From NCBI GenBank assembly GCA_017938245.1, contig JAGBBX010000017.1, positions 1 through 64,000 on the forward strand: 64,000 bases of DNA, given 5' to 3'. A model generated the notes under the pieces. It saw only the letters and a list, made by a program, of their open reading frames with translations. It was not told the origin of the DNA and searched no databases. The number at the start of each line of letters is the position of its first letter. Positions within the stretch are counted from its first letter, which is position 1. Below are positions 18,084-28,118 of the stretch, in pieces. A program made the translations under genes and the position numbers. This stretch comes from Bacteroidaceae bacterium (GTDB taxonomy: Bacteria > Bacteroidota > Bacteroidia > Bacteroidales > Bacteroidaceae).

Positions 18084-19340
18084 ATGCTATACGAACTATT
18101 CAAACTATTGCAGCAGTACGATTTTCCGGGAGCACGACTTTTCAACTACACATCGTTCCGTGCCCTTAGCGTAATTGTGCTTGCGCTGCTCATTTCAACA
18201 ATATTCGGAGAATACTTTATACGTTTCTTCCGCAAACGCCAAATATCCGAGACACTGCGCGACCTTGATAGTACCAACCTGAAGCAAGGTGTTCCCACAA
18301 TGGGTGGAATCATAATAATTGTATCTGTACTTGTACCCTGCCTGCTCATAGGCCGACTGAACAATGTATATATGATACTTCTGCTCATTACAACTGTGTG
18401 GTTGGGTGTTGTAGGTTTTATAGACGACTATATAAAGACCTTCAAAAAGAATAAAGACGGAATACCGGGAAAAGCGAAGGTTATTTCTCAGGTAGTATTA
18501 GGACTTATAATTGGAGTAACATTATATATGAGTCCTCAGGCGGTGATGCGAGAGAACATCTCGGTAGAGGTAAACAAGCAGATTGAGGTACAGCACCGCA
18601 GCACCCCCGAAAAACTGAACAAAACAACAATACCATTTATTAAGAATCACAATTTCGACTATAGCGAGATATTCTCTTTTTGCGGAGAGTATGCCAATGC
18701 CGCAGGATGGATATTCTTTGTTATAATAACAATATTCATTGTGACTGCAGTATCCAATGGCGCCAATCTGAACGATGGAATGGATGGTATGTTGGCAGGT
18801 AACGCAGCCATAATGGGTGTTACGCTGGCAGTACTCGCCTACGTGTCGAGCCACGTCGGGTGGGCCGAGTACCTTAATATAATGTACCTCCCCGGTAGTG
18901 AAGAGGTTGTAATATTCTCGTTTGCCTTCATTGGTGCTCTTATCGGTTTTCTGTGGTATAACTCGTTCCCCGCACAAGTGTTTATGGGCGACACAGGCAG
19001 TCTCACCATCGGAGGTATAATTGCCGTTATTGCAATTCTTATACACAAAGAGATACTGCTGGTACTCATTTGTGGAATATTTGTGATAGAGAACCTCTCA
19101 GTAATTCTGCAGACAGCATATTTTAAACAAGGAAAGAAGAAAGGAGTAAGACAGCGCATATTCCGTTGTGCCCCCCTTCACCACCACTACAGTATTACCG
19201 ACAACAAATTAGACAAAGAGTGTAAGTATCTTCTTAAAGGCCCACAGCGACCAATGCACGAAAGCAAGATAACAGTACGTTTCTGGATTGTAACAATAAT
19301 AATGGCAGCAATAACCCTGATGACCCTGAAAATAAGATAG
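18084..19340 (+). CDS. mraY: Phospho-MurNAc-pentapeptide translocase MraY
   Basis: 418 residues and about 10 membrane helices. Transfers phospho-MurNAc-pentapeptide to undecaprenyl phosphate, making lipid I. Visible motifs are VPTMGG near residue 72, the DD in GFIDDYIK near 113, NLNDGMDGM near 229 and the HHHYS block near 371. A hydrophilic insert between about residues 155 and 200 makes it some 55 residues longer than E. coli MraY, a feature I recall as normal in Bacteroidota. Confidence 0.96.
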   Translation: MLYELFKLLQQYDFPGARLFNYTSFRALSVIVLALLISTIFGEYFIRFFRKRQISETLRDLDSTNLKQGVPTMGGIIIIVSVLVPCLLIGRLNNVYMILLLITTVWLGVVGFIDDYIKTFKKNKDGIPGKAKVISQVVLGLIIGVTLYMSPQAVMRENISVEVNKQIEVQHRSTPEKLNKTTIPFIKNHNFDYSEIFSFCGEYANAAGWIFFVIITIFIVTAVSNGANLNDGMDGMLAGNAAIMGVTLAVLAYVSSHVGWAEYLNIMYLPGSEEVVIFSFAFIGALIGFLWYNSFPAQVFMGDTGSLTIGGIIAVIAILIHKEILLVLICGIFVIENLSVILQTAYFKQGKKKGVRQRIFRCAPLHHHYSITDNKLDKECKYLLKGPQRPMHESKITVRFWIVTIIMAAITLMTLKIR

Positions 19341-19344
19341 TAGT

Positions 19345-20697
19345 ATGGAAAAGAGAATAGTAATTCTGGGAGCAGGAGAGAGCGGTGCAGGAGCAGCCAT
19401 CCTGGCACATAAGCTTGGATTCGACACCTTTGTTTCCGATTTTGGAAAGATAGGCGACAAGTACAAGGTAATGCTCGACGAGAAAGGCATAAAATGGGAA
19501 GAGGGTACTCACACCGAGAGCCTCATCCTCAACGCACAAGAGGTTATAAAAAGCCCCGGTATCCCCAACGACGCACCAATGATAACCAAAGTGCGCGAGG
19601 CCGGCATACCCATTATATCGGAGATTGAGTTTGCAGGACGCTACACCAAAGCCAAGATGGTGTGCATAACAGGAAGCAACGGCAAGACAACAACAACATC
19701 ACTCATATATCATATATTCCGCGAAGCAGGAATCAATGTTGGTCTTGCCGGTAACATCGGTAACAGTCTTGCCCTACAGGTAGCCGAGGACGATAAGGAC
19801 TACTACATTGTAGAGCTCAGTAGTTTCCAGCTCGATAATATGTACGAGTTCCGCGCCAACGTAGCAGTGCTGCTGAACATAACCCCCGACCACCTCGATC
19901 GCTACGACCACTCGATGCAGAACTATGTAAATGCAAAGCTACGCATCCTACAGAACCAACAGCCCGATGATGCTTTTGTCTTTTGGAACGACGACCCTAT
20001 CATACAACGAGAGCTACACAAATATCCTCACGGAAAGCTCTACCCCTTTGCCGAGCGTCAGCGCGAGGGTCTTGCCGCCTACAGCGACGAGCATTGCATC
20101 ATCTTCACCGAGCCGGCACCATTTAATATGGAACTCGAAGCTATGTCCCTCACAGGCAAGCACAACCTCTACAACTCAATGGCAGCCGGAATATCGGCAA
20201 ACGTAGCCGGAATACGCAAGGAGACAATCCGTGCCGCTTTAGGCAGCTTTGCCGGTGTAGAGCACCGACTCGAGAAGGTAGCACGAATAGACAATGTCGA
20301 GTATATCAACGACTCAAAAGCCACCAACGTAAACAGCTGTTGGTATGCACTTCAGAGTATGAAAACAAAAACAGTGCTTATATTAGGTGGAAAAGACAAA
20401 GGAAACGACTATAACGAAATTGCCGACCTTGTACGCGAAAAGTGCAGCGCCCTTATATTTTTAGGTGCCGACAACAGCAAATTACACGCCTTCTTCGACC
20501 CATTCGGCCTTCCTATAGCCGACACAAAATCGGCGGCCGAGTGTGTAGAGGCTGCAGCCCGATTGGCAAAAAGCGGCGAAACAGTACTGCTGAGTCCCTG
20601 CTGTGCAAGTTTCGACCTCTTCAAGAGCTACGAAGACCGAGGACGACAATTCAAAGACGAAGTAAACAAACTAAAAGAGAAAGGAGGAGACAAATGA
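19345..20697 (+). CDS. murD: UDP-MurNAc-L-alanine: D-glutamate ligase MurD
   Basis: 450 residues, three-domain Mur ligase. An N-terminal UDP-binding motif (VILGAGESGAGAA, residue 6 on) is followed by the ATP loop GSNGKTTTT near 111, the central NITPDHLDRY, and the C-terminal ligand-binding NDSKATNVNS near 322. Adds D-Glu as the second stem residue. It starts 4 nt after mraY and its stop overlaps the ftsW start as ATGA. Confidence 0.97.
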   Translation: MEKRIVILGAGESGAGAAILAHKLGFDTFVSDFGKIGDKYKVMLDEKGIKWEEGTHTESLILNAQEVIKSPGIPNDAPMITKVREAGIPIISEIEFAGRYTKAKMVCITGSNGKTTTTSLIYHIFREAGINVGLAGNIGNSLALQVAEDDKDYYIVELSSFQLDNMYEFRANVAVLLNITPDHLDRYDHSMQNYVNAKLRILQNQQPDDAFVFWNDDPIIQRELHKYPHGKLYPFAERQREGLAAYSDEHCIIFTEPAPFNMELEAMSLTGKHNLYNSMAAGISANVAGIRKETIRAALGSFAGVEHRLEKVARIDNVEYINDSKATNVNSCWYALQSMKTKTVLILGGKDKGNDYNEIADLVREKCSALIFLGADNSKLHAFFDPFGLPIADTKSAAECVEAAARLAKSGETVLLSPCCASFDLFKSYEDRGRQFKDEVNKLKEKGGDK

Positions 20698-21974
20698 GCC
20701 GAGGAATAACAGCCCGCCTTTTCAAAGGCGACCGTACAGTGTGGTGCGTATTCTTCATATTTTGTGTGCTCTCACTCATTGAGGTGTTCAGCGCCAGCAG
20801 CCGACAGACATATGACAGTGGAAACTATTGGGGTCCAATCACTAAGCACTCCATATTCATTCTTGCCGGAGTCTTTGTCGTTTGGTTTATGCACAATATG
20901 AAAAGCGACTGGATAAAGGGAATGACCAAAATCATATACTTCTTAGGCCTTGGAATGTTGATTTATGCAGCGCTCGGAGGAGGTGCTGTGCGCAATGAAA
21001 GTAACCGTTGGATAAAAATTATGGGATTCGAATTCCAGCATTTCGAGGTTGTAAAACTGGGAATAGTAATGATTATATCCTCGGTTCTTGCACGGGCACA
21101 GTGCGACGAAGGTACACGTTTCTCGTGGAACTCGGCACTATCCTTTCTCGGTATTGCGCCACGTGCAGTAGACAAGAAAGGTGACTACACAATGCTCACA
21201 ATACTTATGCTCGTTGCAATACCATCGGCATTCATCGTAACAGAGAACCTCTCGACAGTACTCATACTTGTACTCGTAACGTTAGCAATGATGACTATTG
21301 GCGGAGTAAACTGGAAACAGATGCTTCTACTCGTTGTCACAGGTGCAGCCGGTATTGTTTTAGGAATTGCAGTACTATTGCAAGTACCCGAAGAGTTTAA
21401 AGATGCCGGCCCCATTGGTAACAAGGTTATTACCTGGAAACACCGTTTCGAGGATGTATTCAAAGCCGACGGAGACACCGACCCCAAAAAGGTGAAGATA
21501 GCAGGTGAAGAGCAGAGAATATACTCAAAGATAGCCATTGTAGAGGGCGGATTCTTCGGACGCGGGCCCGGTAATTCGGTTCGTCGCGACTATATACCCC
21601 ACGCCAACAGCGACTTTATCTTTGCTGTTATCCTTGAGGAGCTTGGAATCGTGGGAGGAGCGGTAGTCGTAATACTTTATCTGATACTACTATACCGATG
21701 CGGCAAAATAGCAAACGAGTGTGAAGACCCGTATGCCTCGTTCCTTGCCATTGGCATAGGCATTCTCATAACTATACAGGCCTTTATGCATATGTACATT
21801 ACAGTAGGAAACTTTGTAACCGGACAGCCCCTACCACTGATAAGCCAGGGAGGAACCTCGTTCCTTATCAACTGTATGTATATAGGAATACTACTAAGCA
21901 TAAGCCGTTACGTTAACAGACTACACCGAGAGAAAGAGATAAAAGCAAAAAGAGAGGCCGAAGCACTCTCTTGA
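20694..21974 (+). CDS. ftsW: FtsW septal glycosyltransferase (SEDS)
   Basis: 426 residues starting MSRGITARL at 20694. This start overlaps the murD stop by 4 nt and has AGGAGG at 20682-20687, six nt upstream, so longer readings into murD are not needed. About 10 membrane helices are visible, with the SEDS signatures NRWIKI near residue 101, ENLSTVL near 184 and GQPLPLISQGGTS near 380. Works with FtsI to polymerise septal peptidoglycan from lipid II. Confidence 0.96.
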   Translation: MSRGITARLFKGDRTVWCVFFIFCVLSLIEVFSASSRQTYDSGNYWGPITKHSIFILAGVFVVWFMHNMKSDWIKGMTKIIYFLGLGMLIYAALGGGAVRNESNRWIKIMGFEFQHFEVVKLGIVMIISSVLARAQCDEGTRFSWNSALSFLGIAPRAVDKKGDYTMLTILMLVAIPSAFIVTENLSTVLILVLVTLAMMTIGGVNWKQMLLLVVTGAAGIVLGIAVLLQVPEEFKDAGPIGNKVITWKHRFEDVFKADGDTDPKKVKIAGEEQRIYSKIAIVEGGFFGRGPGNSVRRDYIPHANSDFIFAVILEELGIVGGAVVVILYLILLYRCGKIANECEDPYASFLAIGIGILITIQAFMHMYITVGNFVTGQPLPLISQGGTSFLINCMYIGILLSISRYVNRLHREKEIKAKREAEALS

Positions 21975-21997
21975 CAACGCATAAAAAGAGAACCATT

Positions 21998-23152
21998 ATG
22001 GAGCAGGATTACAGAATAATCATAAGCGGTGGAGGTACAGGAGGACACATTTTCCCTGCACTTTCGATAGCCGACGCAATACGCGCTATACAGCCCAATG
22101 CACAGATTCTGTTCGTTGGAGCCGACAACAGAATGGAGATGCAACGTGTTCCCGAAGCCGGATACAAAATAGTGGGACTACCCATTGCCGGATTCAACCG
22201 CAAGAACCTTCTCAAAAACATCAAAGTACTTTGGCTCATACTAAAAAGCCAAAGAATGGCAAAGAAGATAATAAAAGATTTCAAGCCGCAAGTTGCAGTA
22301 GGAGTCGGTGGATACGCCAGCGGCCCCACGCTGAAAGTGGCTGCAAGCCTTGACATTCCCACTCTTATTCAGGAGCAGAACTCCTATGCAGGAGTAACCA
22401 ACAAGATTCTTGCCCGTAAAGCAAAAATGATATGTGTTGCCTACGATGGAATGGAGCGTTTCTTCCCTCACGAGAAACTGAAGATGACAGGCAACCCGGT
22501 ACGTAACACCCTCCTCAACCGTCGCACGGCACGCGAAGAGGCACTGCGTACATTAGGCATCAACCCCGAGGGACGATGTGTGCTTATCGTGGGGGGCAGC
22601 TTGGGAGCACGCAGTATGAACGAGAGCGTACTTGCCAACATCGAAACAATAAAAGCCAACCCCGATGTTCATTTTATCTGGCAGACAGGCAAGATTTACT
22701 ATGAAGAGATGCTTGCACGTATTAACGAAGCGGGAAAACCCGAGAACCTTACAGTAACCGATTTTGTATCGGATATGGCATTGGCACTGAGCGCAGCCGA
22801 CCTTGTGGTATCACGTGCAGGAGCAGGTTCAATATCCGAGTTTGCCCTGCTGGGAAAAGCTGTAATCCTTGTTCCCTCGCCCAACGTATCCGAGGATCAT
22901 CAGACAAAGAATGCAATGGCACTTGTCGATAAGCAGGCCGCCATACACGTCGCCGATGTTAAAGCAAAGGATGAACTCATACAAACAGCAATAGCAACAG
23001 TAAAAGATTACGATAAGCTAAAGACGCTGGAGCAGAATATTCTTGAGATGGCACGTCCTAACGCAGCACAGCAGATAGCACAAGAGGTGCTTATGCTTGC
23101 CGACGCATACATAGAGAAAGAGACACGACGTAAGAACGAAAATGTAAGATAA
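21998..23152 (+). CDS. murG: UDP-GlcNAc: lipid I N-acetylglucosaminyltransferase MurG
   Basis: 384 residues from ATG at 21998 (an in-frame TTG at 21971 overlaps ftsW but is less likely). It makes lipid II on the inner face of the membrane. GT28 fold: GGGTGGHIFPALSIA near residue 10, GVGGYASGP near 98, GGSLGARSMN near 198, and the donor-binding SRAGAGSISEF near 271. The stop codon overlaps the murC ATG by one base (TAATG), which indicates translational coupling. Confidence 0.97.
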   Translation: MEQDYRIIISGGGTGGHIFPALSIADAIRAIQPNAQILFVGADNRMEMQRVPEAGYKIVGLPIAGFNRKNLLKNIKVLWLILKSQRMAKKIIKDFKPQVAVGVGGYASGPTLKVAASLDIPTLIQEQNSYAGVTNKILARKAKMICVAYDGMERFFPHEKLKMTGNPVRNTLLNRRTAREEALRTLGINPEGRCVLIVGGSLGARSMNESVLANIETIKANPDVHFIWQTGKIYYEEMLARINEAGKPENLTVTDFVSDMALALSAADLVVSRAGAGSISEFALLGKAVILVPSPNVSEDHQTKNAMALVDKQAAIHVADVKAKDELIQTAIATVKDYDKLKTLEQNILEMARPNAAQQIAQEVLMLADAYIEKETRRKNENVR

Positions 23153-24531
23153 TGGAACTAAACAATATAAAATCGGTTTACTTTCTGGGAGCAGGAGGAA
23201 TTGGTATGAGTGCCCTCGTACGCTATTTTCTTAGCGAGGGAAAGTTCGTAGCAGGATACGACCGCAGCCCAAGCCCCCTCACCACGCAATTAATAGCCGA
23301 GGGTGCGCAACTGCATTTCGAGGAGGCACCCGAGAAAATCCCCGCAGAGTGTCGCGATGCCTCGAACACACTCATCATTTACACCCCCGCTATACCGCAA
23401 GGACACCTCGAGTGGGAATATTTCAAGCGCAATGGCTTTGTAATAAAAAAACGTGCCGAGGTACTGGGTATCATCACCCGAGGCAAGCGAGGAGTGTGTG
23501 CAGCCGGAACTCACGGAAAAACAACCACCTCGACAATGACAGCCCATCTGTTGCACCAATCGCACGTCGACTGTGCTGCATTCCTTGGTGGCATATCAAA
23601 GAACTACAAAAGCAACCTTGTTCTCAGCGACAAGAGCGACCTCGTGGTAATTGAAGCCGACGAGTACGACCGTTCATTTCTGCAACTGTCACCATACATT
23701 GCAGCAATAACAAGTGCCGACCCCGACCACCTTGATATCTACGGCAACAAAGAGAATTATCTCGAAGCCTTTGCACAGTTTACCGAGCGCATACGTCCCG
23801 ACGGATACCTTATAATACACGAGGGATTAGAGGTGAAGCCTCGGACTGCCGATGGAGTAAAATGTTACACCTATGGTCGCACCGAGGGCGATTTTCACGC
23901 AACCAACATACGTATAGGCGGTGGAACAATAATCTTCGACTATGTATCGCCTTGGGGAACGATAAGCGACATCGAGCTTGGAGTACCTGTAAGCATAAAC
24001 ATCGAGAACGGAGTTGTATCAATGGCAATGGCACAGATTTGTGGCGCCACTGCCGAGGAGCTTCGCAACGGAATGAAAAGTTTCGCCGGCGCCGACCGTC
24101 GATTCGACTTTCACATAAAAGAGGAGAACCTCGTACTGCTCAGCGACTATGCCCATCACCCCGACGAGATAAGAGCCTGTGCAATGTCGATGCGCGAACT
24201 ATATCCCGACAAAAAGATAAGCGTCATATTCCAACCGCACCTTTTCAGTCGCACAGCCGACTTCTACAACGAATTTGCACATAGCCTATCGCTATTCGAC
24301 GAGGTTATTCTTACCGAGATATACCCCGCACGCGAGCAACCCATCGCAGGAGTAACAAGCGACTTGATATACGACCGCCTCGCACCAAATGTCGAGAAGC
24401 GACTCTGCCCCCGCAGCGAAGTGCTTACAATAGTAAATGAGAAACGCGATACATTCCAAGTACTTGTATCACTTGGAGCCGGCGACCTTGAAAACGATGT
24501 ACCACAAATGGCCCGCATACTGAAATGCTAA
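23152..24531 (+). CDS. murC: UDP-MurNAc: L-alanine ligase MurC
   Basis: 459 residues. Adds L-Ala to UDP-MurNAc, the first stem-peptide step. GAGGIGMSALVRYFL (residue 13 on) binds UDP, GTHGKTTTST near 119 is the ATP loop, SADPDHLDIYG is the central motif, and DYAHHPDEI near 327 is the MurC hallmark. It overlaps murG by 1 nt and ftsQ by 7 nt. Length is normal. Confidence 0.97.
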   Translation: MELNNIKSVYFLGAGGIGMSALVRYFLSEGKFVAGYDRSPSPLTTQLIAEGAQLHFEEAPEKIPAECRDASNTLIIYTPAIPQGHLEWEYFKRNGFVIKKRAEVLGIITRGKRGVCAAGTHGKTTTSTMTAHLLHQSHVDCAAFLGGISKNYKSNLVLSDKSDLVVIEADEYDRSFLQLSPYIAAITSADPDHLDIYGNKENYLEAFAQFTERIRPDGYLIIHEGLEVKPRTADGVKCYTYGRTEGDFHATNIRIGGGTIIFDYVSPWGTISDIELGVPVSINIENGVVSMAMAQICGATAEELRNGMKSFAGADRRFDFHIKEENLVLLSDYAHHPDEIRACAMSMRELYPDKKISVIFQPHLFSRTADFYNEFAHSLSLFDEVILTEIYPAREQPIAGVTSDLIYDRLAPNVEKRLCPRSEVLTIVNEKRDTFQVLVSLGAGDLENDVPQMARILKC

Positions 24532-25253
24532 AGAAAATATTACTCATATCAGCAATGGCAATACTTAGTATATACATACTATTTGCCATTCTCTTCCTCA
24601 CCGACAGACCCGCCGAGGCAAAATGTCAGGGAGTAGAGATTCTTATTGCCCGGAACCATCATAAGGTACTTACCGTAGAAAACATAGAGAAACTGCTTAA
24701 GGGTAGGAAACTTGACCCTACAGGCAAAGAGATGAGCAATATCGACTGCGGAGAGATAGAACGATGTATTATGGAATCGACACTCATAGACAACTGCCAA
24801 TGTTATAAGACATACAGTAATATTATAGGCATACGCATTGGGTGCAAAGAGCCCATACTACAAGTGTTCGACAAGTACGAGAAAGAGTTTTACATCGACG
24901 AAGATGGATTCATAATCGAGGGAGTATACAACGCAATATATCTTCCTGTCGCAAGTGGTAACATCGACCGTTCTATGGCCGACAAAGAGTTGCTACAGAT
25001 AGCTCTATACCTGCAAAAAGAGAAATTCTGGCGCGAACAGATTGAACAGATATATTTCACCGCTAAAAAGGAGATTATAATTGTACCTCGTATAGGTAAT
25101 CACATTATAGAGGTTGGCAGTGTCGACAACCTGGAAGAGAAACTCGAGAAACTTATGAAGTTCTATACCGACGGACTTAACGAAATAGGATGGAACAAAT
25201 ACAAGAAACTAAACATCGAATTCAGTAAGAAAGTCATAGGAACAACAAAATGA
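24525..25253 (+). CDS. ftsQ: FtsQ-like division protein
   Basis: 242 residues. One N-terminal membrane helix (about 3-24) is followed by a POTRA-like region (VEILIARNHHKVLTVENIEKLLK) and a beta-rich domain with the FYIDEDGFII block typical of FtsQ/DivIB. It connects FtsL and its partners in the divisome, with most of its mass in the periplasm. Its start lies 7 nt inside murC. Sequence conservation is low in this family; the gene order murC-ftsQ-ftsA supports the call. Confidence 0.9.
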   Translation: MLKKILLISAMAILSIYILFAILFLTDRPAEAKCQGVEILIARNHHKVLTVENIEKLLKGRKLDPTGKEMSNIDCGEIERCIMESTLIDNCQCYKTYSNIIGIRIGCKEPILQVFDKYEKEFYIDEDGFIIEGVYNAIYLPVASGNIDRSMADKELLQIALYLQKEKFWREQIEQIYFTAKKEIIIVPRIGNHIIEVGSVDNLEEKLEKLMKFYTDGLNEIGWNKYKKLNIEFSKKVIGTTK

Positions 25254-25315
25254 TAGGAGAGAGAAGTCTCCATTATTTGATTATACTCATAGAAAATTAA
25301 AGCGTCAAAATATAT

Positions 25316-26701
25316 ATGGCAACAAATAACTATATTGTAGCAATAGAGATTGGTTCATCCAAAATATCTTGCGCAGTGGGAATACAAACCTACTCGGGGA
25401 TAAATATTTTGGCATACGCAAGTGAACCCGTCAATGGATTTGTATCTAAAGGAGTGGTTCGCAATGTTGACGAGACAGGCAACTGCCTCAACAGTCTCAT
25501 AAACCGCTTAGAGCCGTCACTCGAGAACCTTACCATTGAGAAGGCATACGTAGCCTTTGGCGGTCTCTCTATGCACACCCGAAAATCTACCGTCGTTCAC
25601 ACATTCGATGAATACACCAAAGTAACTCAGAATGTCATAGACCAGATGGCACTCGAGAACGACCAACAGTTCGCTGTCCCCGATGGATACCAAAGGATAA
25701 TGGTGCTGCCACTTGAGTCGCGCCTGAATGGTGAGACAAGCCTCACACCTATGGGTATCCCCACACGCCGTATTGAGTGTAACTATCAGAATATTCTGCT
25801 TCGCGAACAGTATATGAAGCAGTTGGAAGAGAGTTTCGCAATGTCGAATATATGTATATTAGACAGCTATAATGCTATAATCCTCGAAGCAAACATACTG
25901 CTCAGCGACACCGAGCGCAGCAGCGGGGCAGCACTTGTGAATATCGGTGCCGAGACAACTACAGTTGCAATATACACAAACAATTTGCTAAGAAAATTGG
26001 TAGTAATTCCCATTGGCAGCAACAACATAACCCGTGACCTTTGCGCCGAGCAGATACCCTATAAAGAGGCCGAGCAACTGAAAATTTTCAAGGGTTATAA
26101 CTCGACCGACGACGACAACTGCATAATAGAGACCGAACTTGTCAATCAGATTATTTCGGCACGTATGTCCGAGATTCTCTTGAATGTTAAACACCAGATA
26201 GAGGAGACCGAACACAGAGTGCCCAACATCGTATTCACCGGCGGTGGCTCAAAACTAAAAAACATTATGCAGATAATAGAGGAGTGCCTCCCCAATTTCA
26301 AGACACGTATGGCCAACGAAGATAGTTACAGCTACAACTGCGTCGACGAGTTAAGCCTTGGTTCATCAGCAATCACTCCCGCACTCTATGGCATCCTTGT
26401 CAACGGTAAAGAGAACTGCTGTAACGAATTTATAAAAACAACTCCCGAGCAATTCCAGACCGACCTCTTCGGTGAGCCTGTGGTAACACAAACAACAACC
26501 GAGAATCAAGAGGCGACCAAAATCGAGGAAGAGGAGAATAAGGTAAACGAGCAACCCAAAGGCGAGAATAATCCCGAACCTCAGAAACCTAAACCTCAAA
26601 AGCCAAAAGCTCAAAAGCCCAATAAAGTATTCCGTTGGTTCAACGAACTGATAGATAATGTCACCAACGACGAAGAAGATACCATAAGCGATAAAGAATA
26701 A
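25316..26701 (+). CDS. ftsA: FtsA, actin-like membrane tether of FtsZ
   Basis: 461 residues. The actin-fold phosphate-1 motif is IEIGSSKIS near residue 11; a later one is VNIGAETTTVAIY near 208, and FTGGGSKL near 304 is the adenosine motif. After about residue 390 comes a Glu-rich then Pro/Lys/Gln linker (repeated QKPK units). The amphipathic helix KVFRWFNELIDNV near 440-452 should insert into the membrane, and an acidic tail follows. The long linker before the targeting helix is not found in E. coli FtsA. It lies 62 nt after ftsQ and 18 nt before ftsZ. Confidence 0.96.
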   Translation: MATNNYIVAIEIGSSKISCAVGIQTYSGINILAYASEPVNGFVSKGVVRNVDETGNCLNSLINRLEPSLENLTIEKAYVAFGGLSMHTRKSTVVHTFDEYTKVTQNVIDQMALENDQQFAVPDGYQRIMVLPLESRLNGETSLTPMGIPTRRIECNYQNILLREQYMKQLEESFAMSNICILDSYNAIILEANILLSDTERSSGAALVNIGAETTTVAIYTNNLLRKLVVIPIGSNNITRDLCAEQIPYKEAEQLKIFKGYNSTDDDNCIIETELVNQIISARMSEILLNVKHQIEETEHRVPNIVFTGGGSKLKNIMQIIEECLPNFKTRMANEDSYSYNCVDELSLGSSAITPALYGILVNGKENCCNEFIKTTPEQFQTDLFGEPVVTQTTTENQEATKIEEEENKVNEQPKGENNPEPQKPKPQKPKAQKPNKVFRWFNELIDNVTNDEEDTISDKE

Positions 26702-26719
26702 CAGATTAGCGATACAACT

Positions 26720-28105
26720 ATGAACGAATCAGATAATAGAGAACAGCAACTCGGTATTCAGAGCGAATCGGCACAGATACTCACCCGATTCAACATACCC
26801 ACCGATGCACCACGCATAATAAAAATTATTGGCGTGGGAGGCGGCGGAAGCAACGCAGTACAGAATATGTATCGCGAAGGTGTTCATAACGTATCGTTTG
26901 CAATCTGCAACACCGATATTCAGGCACTCAACAACTCACCCATCCCTGTCAAAGTGCAATTGGGAGTAAAAACCACAGAAGGCCTTGGAGCCGGTAACGA
27001 CCCCAATGTAGCACGCGAAGCCGCTCTTGAGAATCGCCAACAGATAGAACAGCTATTCGACGACGGCACAAAAATGGTATTCATCACAGCCGGTATGGGA
27101 GGAGGAACCGGAACCGGTGCTGCCCCTGTCGTTGCAGAAATAGCAAAGAACAAAGGGATGCTTACTATTGGAATTGTAACAATCCCATTCCGTTTCGAAC
27201 TTGGTGGAAAAATACGACAGGCACTTAAAGGAGTAACCGAGATTGCCAAGCACGTCGATGCCCTTTTGGTTATCAACAACCAAAGATTGCTCTCGATATA
27301 TCCCGAACTCGATATAGAGCACGGATTCCTTAAAGTAGACGAGGTGCTTACAACAGCCACCAAGAGCATTGCCGAGATTATCACCGCACGAGGCAAGATA
27401 AACCTCGATTTTCGCGATGTTAAAAAAGTGCTGAAAAACGGTGGAGTTGCCATAATGAGCTACGGTATCGACTCGGGCGACCAACGTGTGGCAAATGCCT
27501 TCCACAAAGCACTACACTCGCCGCTGCTGAACGACAACGACATATACAAATCTAAAAAGATACTGTTCAACATCTATTATAACCCCAACACCCCGATGAA
27601 GGTCGTTGAATTAGAAGAGGTAGACTCATTTATGCGACAGTTCACCGACGAGAATATCGAGGTTATTTGGGGAGTGAGCAAAGATGCCGCTCTTGTCGAG
27701 AATTCCGTAAAAGTGACAGTGCTTGCCACAGGATTCGGAATGAAAAACATACCAGGAATGGAACCCATTATAGAAGCCGAAGAGCAACTATCTCAGGAAG
27801 AGAGTCGCAAGAGACGCGAAGAAGAAGAACGTCTGCAACAGATGGCAAAAGCATTCTACAAACAGGAGCACAAGGTATATATCTTCAATGGCGATGAAAT
27901 AAACGACGAAGATTTCATTAATGCCATTGATAACTCACCTACATACAAACGTACTACCCGCGACCTCGAGTTTCTTAAGTCGTCTTTTGGTTCCTACTCA
28001 GGACGAACAAAACCAACAGACGAGGTTGTTGTAGAAGAAACATCCGTAACCGATACCCGGAATGAAATAGAGATAAATAACGAATCAGAAGATAATATTG
28101 AGTAA
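26720..28105 (+). CDS. ftsZ: FtsZ, tubulin-like division GTPase
   Basis: 461 residues. The GTP signature loop GMGGGTGTGAAP is near 125-136 and the T7 synergy loop NLDFRDVK near 230. An N-terminal extension of about 30 residues precedes the core. The C-terminal region past about residue 365 is charged, with DNSPTYKRTTRDLEFL near 408-423, then a tail of roughly 40 residues rich in Glu, Asn and Thr. The usual terminal FtsA-binding peptide is therefore not at the very end; the SPTYKR segment is the best candidate for it. Confidence 0.97.
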   Translation: MNESDNREQQLGIQSESAQILTRFNIPTDAPRIIKIIGVGGGGSNAVQNMYREGVHNVSFAICNTDIQALNNSPIPVKVQLGVKTTEGLGAGNDPNVAREAALENRQQIEQLFDDGTKMVFITAGMGGGTGTGAAPVVAEIAKNKGMLTIGIVTIPFRFELGGKIRQALKGVTEIAKHVDALLVINNQRLLSIYPELDIEHGFLKVDEVLTTATKSIAEIITARGKINLDFRDVKKVLKNGGVAIMSYGIDSGDQRVANAFHKALHSPLLNDNDIYKSKKILFNIYYNPNTPMKVVELEEVDSFMRQFTDENIEVIWGVSKDAALVENSVKVTVLATGFGMKNIPGMEPIIEAEEQLSQEESRKRREEEERLQQMAKAFYKQEHKVYIFNGDEINDEDFINAIDNSPTYKRTTRDLEFLKSSFGSYSGRTKPTDEVVVEETSVTDTRNEIEINNESEDNIE

Positions 28106-28118
28106 AAAAAGAATAATT

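Noticed and set aside
20442-20693. Upstream extension of the ftsW reading frame through the end of murD
   Set aside because: The frame is open by chance; the ATG at 20694 has an AGGAGG site and an ATGA overlap with murD, and the protein from there has the normal FtsW length.
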